20,671 nt of DNA from Bacillota bacterium (GCA_023415635.1 JAEZJV010000036.1:1-20671); one strand, 5' to 3'. Counted from the stretch's first letter, positions 1 to 8,754 are shown. Numbers and translations are program-made. The notes: a model not told the origin generated them from the sequence alone.

Positions 1-2
1 AT

Positions 3-836
3 AAACTTGTCAAAATTCCTGTTAGGAAAATAACCATCAAACTACTGAATGAATTTCTTAATGATTCCATTACCACATTTAAGTTTTCCCGAAAAGAATT
101 TAATAACATGAAAACAATTCTTAATGCCGTATTTCAGATTGCAATGGATAAGGACATTCTATCCGTAAATCCATTACTGAATACGCATACAGATGTTAAA
201 TTCCGCTCTATCCAAAAGAAAAAGGATGGTTCCAAGCTTTATCTTGAGAATGAGATGGAAACCTTTGAAAAATTTCTCTATGAGCAAAAAACCATAGAGG
301 CTTATGCCATTCTTATGGATTATCAGATTGGAACAAGAATTGGGGAATTAGTTGCTCTTACCAAAAACGATGTGACAGACAATGAAGTATATATTCATAA
401 GATGGAGATTGTTGATGAGGAAAGAATCGATGGATTGTATGTCCGCAAAGGCTACAAGATTGTAGAATACGTGAAACACGATATCTCTTCCGGCTATCGT
501 ACCATTCCTTTGACAGAAAAAGCACAGAAGCTTCTAAAAGAAATTGAAAAGTTATCACCCAACAGTGAATATCTATTTACACAGACTAGTGGTGAAAGAA
601 TGACAAGTAGAAGCTTTAATTATTGGCTAGAGAAATATTGCAAGGATACTGGCGTTACTTTCAAGAGCAGTCACTGCATACGTAGAACATTTGCTAGCAG
701 ACTGTTTGCTGCAGGTATGCCATTAGCTGAAATTAGTGTTTATCTAGGTCATCAGGATATCGAAACAACCAAAGGGTACATCTACAATTACCGTGAAATC
801 GAACAAAATCGTTCCTACATGAACAGGGCCTTATAA
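3..836 (+). CDS. Tyrosine recombinase/integrase, 5'-truncated by window edge
   Basis: C-terminal part of a phage-type tyrosine integrase. The frame is open back to base 3, well before the first internal ATG (108), so the gene starts outside the window. The visible part contains the end of the core-binding domain (ending near NPLLNTH) and then the catalytic domain. The catalytic Arg lies in GTRIGEL, the H-x-x-R box in SSHCIRRTF, the second His in YLGHQDIETT, and the nucleophilic Tyr in KGYIYN; the protein ends MNRAL. All residues needed for strand exchange that fall in the window are present, so it looks functional. The gene runs toward the 3' end of the tRNA-Gly gene about 108 bp away, so this is probably the integrase end of an ICE, prophage or genomic island lying to the left. 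Family assignment is certain; the element type is inferred. Confidence 0.95.
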   Translation, partial: KLVKIPVRKITIKLLNEFLNDSITTFKFSRKEFNNMKTILNAVFQIAMDKDILSVNPLLNTHTDVKFRSIQKKKDGSKLYLENEMETFEKFLYEQKTIEAYAILMDYQIGTRIGELVALTKNDVTDNEVYIHKMEIVDEERIDGLYVRKGYKIVEYVKHDISSGYRTIPLTEKAQKLLKEIEKLSPNSEYLFTQTSGERMTSRSFNYWLEKYCKDTGVTFKSSHCIRRTFASRLFAAGMPLAEISVYLGHQDIETTKGYIYNYREIEQNRSYMNRAL

Positions 837-860
837 CCAGATGAGTACGTAAAAGGATGT

Positions 861-880
861 TGCACACATCTGCACACATG
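861..880. repeat. Tandem TGCACACAT repeat between integrase and tRNA
   Basis: Two adjacent 10-bp units, TGCACACATC and TGCACACATG, differ only in the last base. They lie between the integrase stop codon and the tRNA 3' end, where arm-type integrase or excisionase binding sites are often found. That role is inferred from position only. Confidence 0.4.
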
Positions 881-892
881 AATATGGGCAAG

Positions 893-930
893 AAAAAAAG
901 AGAAAACACAGATAATATCTAGGTTTTCTC
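893..930 (-). terminator. Intrinsic terminator of tRNA-Gly
   Basis: Read on the minus strand, GAGAAAAC and GTTTTCTC form an 8-bp stem around a 15-nt loop and are followed by a run of seven T. It begins 13 nt past the tRNA 3' end and fits termination of the tRNA transcript. On the plus strand there is no T run, so it is not a good terminator for the integrase. Confidence 0.75.
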
Positions 931-943
931 CTCTAATTTAAGA

Positions 944-1015
944 AGCGCGAGACGGGATTCGAACCCGCGACCCTCGCCTTGGCAAGGCGATACTCCACCA
1001 CTGAGCCACTCGCGC
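944..1015 (-). tRNA. tRNA-Gly (anticodon GCC)
   Basis: A complete 72-nt cloverleaf. The acceptor stem GCGCGAG pairs perfectly with CTCGCGC, and the D stem is GCTC/GAGT. The anticodon stem TCGCC/GGCGA encloses the loop TTGCCAA with anticodon GCC. The T stem GCGGG/CCCGT encloses TTCGAAT, and the discriminator base is U. CCA is not encoded. A strong promoter lies upstream and an intrinsic terminator downstream. Its 3' end faces the integrase gene and is the likely attachment site of the element to the left. Eleven bases of this 3' end (GCGCGAGACGG on the plus strand) recur at the start of both A repeats near 14.5 and 19.9 kb. Confidence 0.97.
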
Positions 1016-1049
1016 ATTTATGTGTCACGTTTATTACGTGGCAAGAGAT

Positions 1050-1078
1050 ATAATAACTTACAGGGAGTAGTTTGTCAA
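1050..1078 (-). promoter_or_regulatory. Sigma-A promoter of tRNA-Gly
   Basis: On the minus strand, consensus -35 TTGACA, a 17-bp spacer, then -10 TATTAT, placed about 35 bp before the tRNA 5' end. A short inverted repeat (CACGT/ACGTG, about 1025-1039) sits in the leader between promoter and tRNA. Confidence 0.85.
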
Positions 1079-1113
1079 GACTGAGATTAAATTTTGATTT
1101 TACTTAATCAGAA

Positions 1114-1145
1114 TACACCCCATGTATTCAAGTACATGGGGTGTA
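1114..1145 (-). terminator. Hairpin downstream of the LRR gene
   Basis: A perfect 13-bp inverted repeat (TACACCCCATGTA / TACATGGGGTGTA) with a 6-nt loop lies 41 bp past the LRR gene stop. The U tract after it on the minus strand is poor (TTCTGATT), so it may be a weak terminator or an mRNA 3'-end stabiliser. Confidence 0.6.
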
Positions 1146-1186
1146 ATGATTCAAGTCGGCTTCGACAGAATATATTGCTGAAAGGC

Positions 1187-3487
1187 TTATTCGTATTCCA
1201 CAAGAAAATTATTTTCCTCCGCATAGCTTTCTGCGATCGATCCGGGAGCGCAGAAGATAGTCTGCTTGCCAGCCATATTCCAATAATAGAAAGCATGGCT
1301 ATCAATCTTCTTGATTGAATATGGAATGTGTATCTTCGTCAAGTTTTGGCAGTATCTAAAGGAACCGGATTCCACCTTAGTCATACCGCTTGATAGCCAG
1401 ACCTCACTTAGACTAGAGCAGTATTGGAAGGCGTAAGCACCTACAGAAGTAACGCTGTTTGGTAGCTTAACAGTCTCCAGACCACTACTATTAAAGGCTC
1501 TGGCACCAATTGTCTTTAGGGTCTTCGGAAAGCTTATCTCTTTCAGATTAATACAATCAGCAAAAGCAGATGCTTCTATTGTCTTAAGTTCTGAAGGAAG
1601 CTCAACTAATCTCAAATTGGAGCAGTTATTGAAGGTCCGTTCAGCAATGGTGGTAATATTCCTTGGGAGTACTACCTTAACCAGGGAATCAATATCACGG
1701 AAGGTATATGGAGCAATATATACTATGCTATTTGGTAGGATTAGTTCTTTATCGTTGCCGGTATACTTGACGAGGAAACCGTTATTCGTTATAACCATGT
1801 TGTTTTCTTCGTTTTCTAGGATCCATTTTGTGCCTGTAAATACATACCCACCGATTGAAGTAAGGGTCTCAGGAAGGTTAACTGAGGTCAGTTTGGCACA
1901 ACCGTTATATGCATTTCCTCCAATACTATCTACTCCTTCGGGTATATTTGCTTCTGTCAAAGATCTGCAATTGGAGAATGCATTATTTCCGACAGATTTA
2001 ATTGAGGACGGAAGCTTGATTTTTGCGAGTGAGGTACAGCCTGAGAACATGTAGTCTGAAATATGATTAAGCTTTTCGGGAAGATCTACCTTCACTAGAT
2101 TAACACAATCTGAAAATGCTCCATTCCCTATAAAGGTAACTGATTTTGGAATACTAATGTCAGTCAGCTGCTGACACTGCTGGAAAGCAGCGTCTCCGAT
2201 TGTAGTCAGTGAATCAGGTAGCTTAATACTGATCAGACTGCGACAGCCACTGAAGGCATTACTACGAATTTCAGTAGTACCCTCCGCCAAAGTAACATAC
2301 AATAATTTTCTGCAATTGCTGAATAAGTTCATACTTAACTTCTTGATGTTTTTAGGAATAGTAATCTGCCTTAAGCTTGTGCAGTTGCTAAAGGTTGAGC
2401 TCCCAAGGTACTCAAGTTCTTCCGGGAGAATAACCTCAGTAATTGCGCAGCCGTTGAATGCATCATTGCCGATATAGTTTACACTATCCGGTATAATGAT
2501 ATCCTCCAGCTTGTTACAGCCAGAGAAGGTTCCTTCTTCAATGGAAGTAATCTCATCGGGTAAGTTAATATTGGCTAAGGAGGAACAGCCTGTAAATGCG
2601 TAAGCATCTATTCGGTTGACATTAACAGGAATGATGATAGTCTTTAGCTTGGAGCAATAACCAAACATATTTTGTGATATCACTGTCAGGTTTTTCGGAA
2701 GTTTGACTTTGGCAAGCTTTGAGCAATTAGAAAAAGCATTGGATCCAATCTCTGTTACAGAATCCGGAATATCAATAGAGGTCAGAGAATTACAAAACTG
2801 AAAGGTTTCCCTCTGTATTTCGGTAACACCGCTGGGAATATTGATTTTCTTCAATTTATAGCATTCACGGAAGGCCTGTTTACCTATATAGTTAAGGGAA
2901 TCCGGCAGTTGCATAGAACTCAGCTTATTACAGCCCTGAAAAGCTCTTCTGGATATAGACTTCAGAGAGCTATCCTTAGGAATACTGAAGGAGGTTAATT
3001 TGTAGCAGTAGCTGAAGGCTTCGATACTGATGGATTTGACAGTTTTTGGCAGCTTCACCTTAGTCAGATTATTACAGCTTCCAAATGCACTTTGTCCTAT
3101 ATATGTAAGCTGATTCGGTAAAGAGATACTTTTTAGATTGTAGCACCCATAAAAAGCATAATATGGAATACTTTTAATTTTATTGGGTAGATTAATTTTC
3201 TCCAGAGAATAGCAGTTGGAAAAAGCCTCATCCTCCAGCTTTGTGACACTTTCAGGCAGTACGATGCTTTTGACATAATTATTGTCATAAAAAGCACGCT
3301 TGCCGATTGTGGTGATACCGTCAGGCACATTAACAGTCTTAGCTGATCCGTTATATGCGAGCAGGACCCCATTCTTAATTAAGAAATCGCTCGTTTTGGC
3401 CTGAACTGTGGTAACAGGGATCAGAGCAATTAGCAGTGAAGAAAGGACGAACAAAAGACCGATCATTTTTTTTGCTTTAGTACTCAT
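1187..3487 (-). CDS. Secreted BspA-like leucine-rich-repeat (LRR_5) surface protein, 766 aa
   Basis: An exported solenoid protein. Residues 1-30 are a signal peptide (basic start, hydrophobic core, VQA before the cleavage site). The rest is almost entirely LRR_5/BspA repeats of about 23 residues with the pattern ...LPxxLxxIGxxAFxxCxxLxxI. I count about 29 units: 22 in a first block and 7 in a second. The blocks are separated near residues 555-600 by an island (GFLVKYTGNDKELILPNSIV) resembling the segment just after the signal peptide (FLIKNGVLLAYNGSAKTVNV), so the protein is two LRR blocks with matching caps. The C-terminus (GSIAESYAEENNF...) is the usual BspA-type cap. No LPXTG, SLH or TM anchor is visible, so it is probably released or held non-covalently. 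The start ATG has GGAGGTG five bases upstream. Related BspA proteins mediate adhesion; the ligand here is unknown. Confidence 0.93.
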   Translation of the reverse strand: MSTKAKKMIGLLFVLSSLLIALIPVTTVQAKTSDFLIKNGVLLAYNGSAKTVNVPDGITTIGKRAFYDNNYVKSIVLPESVTKLEDEAFSNCYSLEKINLPNKIKSIPYYAFYGCYNLKSISLPNQLTYIGQSAFGSCNNLTKVKLPKTVKSISIEAFSYCYKLTSFSIPKDSSLKSISRRAFQGCNKLSSMQLPDSLNYIGKQAFRECYKLKKINIPSGVTEIQRETFQFCNSLTSIDIPDSVTEIGSNAFSNCSKLAKVKLPKNLTVISQNMFGYCSKLKTIIIPVNVNRIDAYAFTGCSSLANINLPDEITSIEEGTFSGCNKLEDIIIPDSVNYIGNDAFNGCAITEVILPEELEYLGSSTFSNCTSLRQITIPKNIKKLSMNLFSNCRKLLYVTLAEGTTEIRSNAFSGCRSLISIKLPDSLTTIGDAAFQQCQQLTDISIPKSVTFIGNGAFSDCVNLVKVDLPEKLNHISDYMFSGCTSLAKIKLPSSIKSVGNNAFSNCRSLTEANIPEGVDSIGGNAYNGCAKLTSVNLPETLTSIGGYVFTGTKWILENEENNMVITNNGFLVKYTGNDKELILPNSIVYIAPYTFRDIDSLVKVVLPRNITTIAERTFNNCSNLRLVELPSELKTIEASAFADCINLKEISFPKTLKTIGARAFNSSGLETVKLPNSVTSVGAYAFQYCSSLSEVWLSSGMTKVESGSFRYCQNLTKIHIPYSIKKIDSHAFYYWNMAGKQTIFCAPGSIAESYAEENNFLVEYE

Positions 3488-3555
3488 GGGACACCTCCAA
3501 TGATTATATGTAATTAAGCCTCTTGCTAACGATATACAGCAAGACCTCCCTTTCT

Positions 3556-3584
3556 ATTGTATTTCAGAATATAGGGATAATCAA
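3556..3584 (-). promoter_or_regulatory. Promoter of the LRR protein gene
   Basis: On the minus strand, -35 TTGATT, exactly 17 bp, then -10 TACAAT, about 70 bp before the start codon. The leader contains a 6-bp stem (CTTGCT...AGCAAG) and an extra GGGAGG. Confidence 0.6.
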
Positions 3585-3663
3585 GTGGTTTGCTGGTAAG
3601 ATTAAGGAAAGCTTAAGGTTTTATAGCATGCTATTACGAAGTTCTATTCCATAAAAAAGGTTG

Positions 3664-5532
3664 CTATAGATAATAGGAACCCTGAAGATTATCAACTCCG
3701 AGGGAAGTGAGAAGATCTGCGAGCTCTTTTGAATCGATACCATCAGCAATAATCATTACCTTCAGTTTTTTCATCATGGCAATAGTACTCTTTAATACCG
3801 TAAGGCCCCTTTCATTATCAAAACACGCCTTCACTATGGATTTATCCAACTTAACAAATTCAAAGGGAACATATTTAAAATAATCAATACTGTTATACCC
3901 TGTACCAAATTGATCCAGAATAAAGGTTGCACCATAATTCTTAAAGGATAGGATATTCTTAAGTATTGTAGGCTGAACATAGGATACAGTTGCTTCTGAC
4001 ATCTCAATTCCTAATTGGTGATAATCTATCTGATATTTTTTAATCAATGAGCTGTAATGCTCGAGCATATCCTCTTGCATCAACTGCGCGGCAGTCATTT
4101 TAATATTTACATATTCTATTTGATCTGTGGTAGAAGGATGTTCATTTATATAGTTACAGATATCCTCGAAGATACTTTCATGTATGCACTTTAACTGTCT
4201 GTAATCCTCTGTTATAGTATCTAATTCTCCCTGTGAGACATAAATCGGAGGTTCCATTGGAAGCTTAAGGAGCGGCTCTCTGGCAATAATCCTCTTTTCG
4301 GATACTGAGTAGATGGGCATGAAGAAAAGCTCATATCGACCATTATCGACAATATCCCAAAGCATCTTTTTAATTTCCGTATGATAATTTTTTAGATTAT
4401 CATTTAGATCTGTCACATTAAGAAGATTATTCCTGGAGCTAATCATATTCTTACTATAATACTCAATATAATAGAGAATATCATTAATTTCATCAATATC
4501 CGTCGGATAAGAAAACTCCAGCAGCTGTATCGAGAGAGAAAGCTCAGTGTTTAGAATATTCCACTTGGATTTCTCGAATTTCGTAGTAATATTATTCAAT
4601 AAGCGGGTTTTCTCCTCTGTCAAAATACCATTGCGCAGCATGATAGCGAAAAGACCGTCCTGGAGGTTATATGCAGTATGAGATTTACATGCTAAAAGCA
4701 GATAAGCGGAGACCTCGGAAAGGATCGCAAACCAGTAATTCAGACCAAAGGTATAATTAATAATTGCTTTATCTTCGAGCTTAATCAATATAATCGTGAA
4801 AGGTGATTTGTTTCTTATATCCAGCTGAGCTCTTCTGATCAAAGCATTGTTGGTTAACAGACCGGATGAATCCGACAAAGCTTCCTCTGAATTCTGAACG
4901 ATAATAAAAAGCAGCAGCAGGCAGACAGCAGTGCCGAAATTTTGTATCATCAGATTTATATTTAATTCAATCTCAATATATATTAGTACGATAATTGAGA
5001 AGGAAAGGAGTAGATATCGTAGCCTTTTTGCTATGTATCTTCTGTAATAGAGAATATAAATTACATTCAAGATAAGATAATAGCCGGTTTGAACGAGCAG
5101 TAGAATAATTCCGGTATTTTGCTGGTAATTCAGATCGGAATCCACGTAGAAGAACATCTTGGATTTATGATTGAACAAAAGTAAAACACCTGATATTAGG
5201 ACGGGTATATAGAGGATAAGCTTCTCTGATAAACTCAACTTGCGTATCCGGTCAACCAATGTCGTTACATAAAGAGTGGAGAGGAAAGGAATAATACTCT
5301 GAAGCAAATAGTAGATAGCCACTGCCATATATACATAAATGGTTGGCCAGATACCAATATGTCGGATGGTCTCTTCACTGATCAAGTCAAAAAGGCAGGA
5401 GACAGTACTTACCCAGAGCAGAAGTTCAAAAGCCCTGCTTTGACAGTCTCTGATATGCTTCTTGACATAAAAGAGATATATTGTACAGGTATAGATGATC
5501 AGTGCACTATTACAGTAATAATAGTTTAGCAA
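3664..5532 (-). CDS. Membrane protein with degenerate GGDEF and degenerate EAL domains, 622 aa
   Basis: Probable non-catalytic member of the c-di-GMP phosphodiesterase family. The N-terminal ~220 residues hold about seven membrane segments. A GGDEF-like domain follows with no GGDEF signature (LQDGLFAIML at that place), then an EAL domain. Compared with the upstream neighbour, EAL became EPL (Glu419 kept), the metal-binding Asn of VEVNLS became Lys (VNIKMT), DDYGSGYS became DQFGTGYN, and AEGVE became ADGID. The chain stops at LQGSYYL, where the neighbour continues FSRPIP. The next codons after the TAG read CAA CCT (Q-P), so the stop appears to fall inside the conserved SRP motif. The start is TTG at 5532: GGGAGG lies 7 nt upstream, whereas the longer TTG start at 5547 would place this Shine-Dalgarno inside the gene. 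It follows its paralog by 37 bp, so it is probably cotranscribed. A binding or sensory role is inferred. Confidence 0.85.
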   Translation of the reverse strand: MLNYYYCNSALIIYTCTIYLFYVKKHIRDCQSRAFELLLWVSTVSCLFDLISEETIRHIGIWPTIYVYMAVAIYYLLQSIIPFLSTLYVTTLVDRIRKLSLSEKLILYIPVLISGVLLLFNHKSKMFFYVDSDLNYQQNTGIILLLVQTGYYLILNVIYILYYRRYIAKRLRYLLLSFSIIVLIYIEIELNINLMIQNFGTAVCLLLLFIIVQNSEEALSDSSGLLTNNALIRRAQLDIRNKSPFTIILIKLEDKAIINYTFGLNYWFAILSEVSAYLLLACKSHTAYNLQDGLFAIMLRNGILTEEKTRLLNNITTKFEKSKWNILNTELSLSIQLLEFSYPTDIDEINDILYYIEYYSKNMISSRNNLLNVTDLNDNLKNYHTEIKKMLWDIVDNGRYELFFMPIYSVSEKRIIAREPLLKLPMEPPIYVSQGELDTITEDYRQLKCIHESIFEDICNYINEHPSTTDQIEYVNIKMTAAQLMQEDMLEHYSSLIKKYQIDYHQLGIEMSEATVSYVQPTILKNILSFKNYGATFILDQFGTGYNSIDYFKYVPFEFVKLDKSIVKACFDNERGLTVLKSTIAMMKKLKVMIIADGIDSKELADLLTSLGVDNLQGSYYL

Positions 5533-5569
5533 TATTATTCCTCCCAACGAAAGGCATTATTGTATTTGG

Positions 5570-7504
5570 TCAGCTTAAAGATTTTGCTGTATTCCTGTCA
5601 TCGATAAAGGTGATGAAATCCTCTGAGGGGATCGGCCTAGAGAAGTAATAACCCTGCAGATATTTAACACCTAGCTTAACCAGGGCATCCACCTGTTCTT
5701 GGGTTTCAACTCCTTCGGCAATAAGCTCGATATTAAGACTTTTCATCATTGCGATTGTACTTTCCAGTGAGATTTTGCCAAAACTATTCTTAAAATAATC
5801 CCAAATAATACTTTTATCCAGCTTAACAAAATTAAATGGAAACTCCAGAATATAATTCACATTGGAGTAGCCGCTTCCGTAATCATCCAGTGCAAAGGAC
5901 ATACCTTGCTGATCCAGCTCCTGAAAGAGACTGCGGACAACCTCAGGAGTATTCACAGCTACTGTTTCCGTGATCTCAAGGCATATTTGCTCCGGACGGA
6001 GCTTATATTTCTTCATTAATGCAGTTAATTGTTCTTTTAAGTTACTCTGCATGCACTGTACCACGGAAAGGTTAACCTCAACATAGCGTATCCCCTTCCT
6101 TTCAAGCTCCGAATGCTTAATAAAGGAGCAAACCATTTCAAATATCTGCATACCGAGTTTGGTTATTGTACCGTCACGCTCAGTCAAAGGAATGAACTCA
6201 TCCGGTGGGATAAAGCCAAGCTGTGGATCTTTCAGACGAACCAGAGCTTCTGCAGAAATAATTCCTTGATCCGAGACAGAATAGATTGGCTGATAATAAA
6301 CCTCAAAGGTTTGATTGAGCATGGCTAAGGCAATAGCTTTCCTTACCTGCTGCTCACGTAGGTGGGTGCTGATGCTGATTTCACTAATCCTGCCCTGCTC
6401 CTCCTGTATAATCGTGGCTGGCAAGGTAATCAGATAATCAATATAGTCATATACCTCTGAGTAAGAAGTGATATGCTCAGGATATTTAAGCTGACACATT
6501 TTAGCGGTCAGATTGATGCTTAGACCATTGATATACCAATTATCTTGAAAACGGCGGATAACCTTTTCCTTCGCTTCGGAATACTGCTTATCATGATTTT
6601 TTGCATTAAGCAATGCAAAGCATCCATTACGGATATGAAACTTTTCGCTTGCAGTCAAAGCTCCTTTGATAAAGCCTGATACCTCCTGAATAATAAGATT
6701 GAGATAACTATAACCCAGAGTATAGCTAATCCTTGTAGTATCCTCTATCATGATCAAGGTAATGGAATAGGGAGTATTGCTATTAATTAAGTCCTGAAGT
6801 TTTTCATAAAAAGCTGCTTGATTATAGAGCTTAGTTGTGCCGTCCACGACATCATTCCGATTCTGCAGTATCATGATCATGACTAATTCACACATTGAGG
6901 TACCAAAACTCTGCAGAGGATACTGTGGATATAGGGTCTGTAAACTAAGCGCCACTATATAAACGATAATAAAGGTAACTAAAGCACGATAAATAACACG
7001 ATCCATCTGATTCTTATATCTAATGGTGCCTAAGGATCCAAAACACAGATAAATTAACGCAAAAATATAAAGGATCATCAACCCTGTTTCTCGGTGATAA
7101 ACCTGATCGGTATCTATAGAGAACAGAAAGTTCGTCAGAGGGTTAGTAAAAACCATTACAGTAGTTATTACAAAGGGAAGTGAAATCAGATGCTTAAGAC
7201 GCGTGGAAATGTATCGATTTGCTCCGGTCAGTACCAGTACATAATAGACATAAATATATATCTTGTTGTTATTAAGAATATAATACACATTGGTAATCAG
7301 AAAGGTATACCAATAGGAATAAGCCTCAGGATTACCGATTGACAAAGCACTGAGGATATCAAAAAAAGTAGTCAGAAGACTGTTAATAAGCATAGCAAAT
7401 AAAATTCTGCTCTTAAGATCGCGGAGATTCTTAAGGAAAATAAATACTGCCAGATTGATAATATGAAGTATTAGTGCGGCGTAGTCATAATGTAGTATAT
7501 ACAT
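5570..7504 (-). CDS. Membrane EAL-domain c-di-GMP phosphodiesterase, 644 aa
   Basis: Predicted to hydrolyse cyclic di-GMP to pGpG at the inner face of the membrane. About seven to eight hydrophobic segments fill the first ~220 residues. Next comes a GGDEF-like domain that starts normally (DGTTKLYNQAAF) but has RNGCFALL in place of the GGDEF loop, so cyclase activity is not expected. The EAL domain keeps the catalytic set: Glu419 in AEAL, Asn in VEVNLS, Glu in EITET, both Asp in DDYGSGYS, Lys in KLDKSI, Glu in AEGVE, Gln in LQGYYFSRP. The start is ATG 7504, preceded by AGGAGG; the ATG at 7522 would place that ribosome site inside the gene. With the starts chosen here, the EAL-motif Glu is residue 419 in both this protein and its downstream paralog, which supports both starts and a tandem duplication. 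Substrate specificity is known for the family, not tested here. Confidence 0.92.
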   Translation of the reverse strand: MYILHYDYAALILHIINLAVFIFLKNLRDLKSRILFAMLINSLLTTFFDILSALSIGNPEAYSYWYTFLITNVYYILNNNKIYIYVYYVLVLTGANRYISTRLKHLISLPFVITTVMVFTNPLTNFLFSIDTDQVYHRETGLMILYIFALIYLCFGSLGTIRYKNQMDRVIYRALVTFIIVYIVALSLQTLYPQYPLQSFGTSMCELVMIMILQNRNDVVDGTTKLYNQAAFYEKLQDLINSNTPYSITLIMIEDTTRISYTLGYSYLNLIIQEVSGFIKGALTASEKFHIRNGCFALLNAKNHDKQYSEAKEKVIRRFQDNWYINGLSINLTAKMCQLKYPEHITSYSEVYDYIDYLITLPATIIQEEQGRISEISISTHLREQQVRKAIALAMLNQTFEVYYQPIYSVSDQGIISAEALVRLKDPQLGFIPPDEFIPLTERDGTITKLGMQIFEMVCSFIKHSELERKGIRYVEVNLSVVQCMQSNLKEQLTALMKKYKLRPEQICLEITETVAVNTPEVVRSLFQELDQQGMSFALDDYGSGYSNVNYILEFPFNFVKLDKSIIWDYFKNSFGKISLESTIAMMKSLNIELIAEGVETQEQVDALVKLGVKYLQGYYFSRPIPSEDFITFIDDRNTAKSLS

Positions 7505-7557
7505 GAATCCTCCTAATTGCATAGCAGTATTCTTATTCCACCCACCTATAATATTCT

Positions 7558-7586
7558 ATAATACACTAAAAATCGGTAAAATTCAA
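7558..7586 (-). promoter_or_regulatory. Promoter of the EAL gene pair
   Basis: On the minus strand, -35 TTGAAT, 17 bp, then -10 TATTAT, about 55 bp before the chosen start at 7504. It probably drives both EAL genes. Confidence 0.65.
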
Positions 7587-7621
7587 TCTTAAGGGATATA
7601 TTAATATTTGAATAGGCAATA

Positions 7622-8347
7622 TTAGGATAAATTGGCATACTCCTCCATCATGTATGTAAGCAGCTGTTCCTTGGTGGCAGGAGTATCATGTCCGTCGATA
7701 CTGATTGAAAAATCAAGATTTTTGAGAAATTGAAGGAAGGTATATAATTTCTCCTTATCATACTGACCTTCCTTATGATAAAAATCCCCTCCGTCCGCAT
7801 CACCGAGAAATAGAACCTTTTCCTCAGGAATATAGATTACAACAGAATCCTCGGAGTGAGGTCCTCCGATGTGAATAAGCTCTGCAGTGATACTTCCAAG
7901 CTCCAGAGTAAGGCGATGTTCAAACTGGATATCTGCTGTCTTAACAGAAATCATATTTCGGTCGGGATATTCTAAGCGGATATGGATATCACAAAATTCA
8001 ATATCTTCTCTGGAGCGAAGTCGGGATTGCATAGCCTCGTCAGTCCATTCCCAGGTCATAACCCTCGATAACTGTTCATTAGTAAGCCTGCCGGCGATAG
8101 TAATTCCGGATACAGCATGCATCGCAAAGGTATGATCCCAGTGCCAGTGAGTAATAGCCACATAATCAGGAGTAGGTAGGCCAAGCTCATCTATACAATG
8201 CTGGTATAGAGCAGCATGGCTGGCAGAATTTCCGGCATCTACCATAAGGGAGTATCGGTCTCCCTTGATATAGCCCAGATTCGGGCGATCCGTATCTGAT
8301 GAGCAGGGTAGATAGTATATTCGATCTGATATCTTATTCATTATCAT
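7622..8347 (-). CDS. MBL-fold metallo-hydrolase, 241 aa
   Basis: Metallo-beta-lactamase-superfamily hydrolase with a full dinuclear metal site: THWHWDH (HxHxDH) after LMVDAGNS, then His in IGGPHSEDS, Asp in VLFLGDADGGD, and a last His in SIDGHDTP. The substrate cannot be assigned; the family includes thioesterases, lactonases and phosphodiesterases. The start chosen is ATG 8347 (MIMNKISDRIYYL), with GGAGG 8 nt upstream, because the superfamily fold begins there. The frame stays open for about 100 more codons upstream, but that part has no MBL character. Family call is firm, substrate unknown. Confidence 0.88.
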   Translation of the reverse strand: MIMNKISDRIYYLPCSSDTDRPNLGYIKGDRYSLMVDAGNSASHAALYQHCIDELGLPTPDYVAITHWHWDHTFAMHAVSGITIAGRLTNEQLSRVMTWEWTDEAMQSRLRSREDIEFCDIHIRLEYPDRNMISVKTADIQFEHRLTLELGSITAELIHIGGPHSEDSVVIYIPEEKVLFLGDADGGDFYHKEGQYDKEKLYTFLQFLKNLDFSISIDGHDTPATKEQLLTYMMEEYANLS

Positions 8348-8670
8348 TAAGAAGTCCTCCGTTGGTTTAGGATGATTTAATATTACCATAGTGATCAGTA
8401 TTTGAATATTGCTATTTAGTAACATTTGGATTATTATCGAATAGAACAATAATTGGGAAGGAATATATGGACAGTAATAAATCCGTGACGATGAAAGTAG
8501 GCCAAAAAAAGAAGAGTAAGGGAATTTACGGTAGTACCCCGGAGCAGTGTCCCAGTTGGAATAAGCCATTCGCTCACCGGGAGCTGTGACCTGTTCAGGT
8601 TCGAGATACCTAAGCTCTGCCCCCAATTTTTCCCATGCATAAATCAACTCCTTTGTGCAGTATATACCTA
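8348..8670 (-). other. Unexplained in-frame open region upstream of the MBL gene
   Basis: The MBL reading frame stays open here on the minus strand, back to a stop near 8684. It could encode an N-terminal extension from a TTG at 8647. The first part (LIYAWEKLGAELRYLEPEQV) looks protein-like, while the later part is hydrophobic and irregular. A competing ATG at 8640 in another frame has AAAGGAG at a good distance and would give a 68-residue product. I do not recognise either product. The stretch may be a degraded gene remnant or a 5' region. The clpP terminator lies further upstream, so the MBL gene must have its own promoter somewhere in 8348-8754; I could not place it with confidence. Confidence 0.3.
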
Positions 8671-8754
8671 TCTGATAATTTCATATTATCATAACGCTTA
8701 TGGAGAAGCTACCATAAATTGACTAAAACACTAATCTACCATTAAGGAGCAACA

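Noticed and set aside
1617..2054. 145-codon plus-strand ORF inside the LRR gene
   Set aside because: Antisense shadow of a repetitive gene with signal peptide, promoter and ribosome site on the other strand.
1187..3487. Possible CRISPR or DNA tandem repeat array in the LRR gene
   Set aside because: The ~69-bp periodicity comes from LRR protein units with diverged codons, not from identical DNA repeats with spacers. No CRISPR array was seen in the window.
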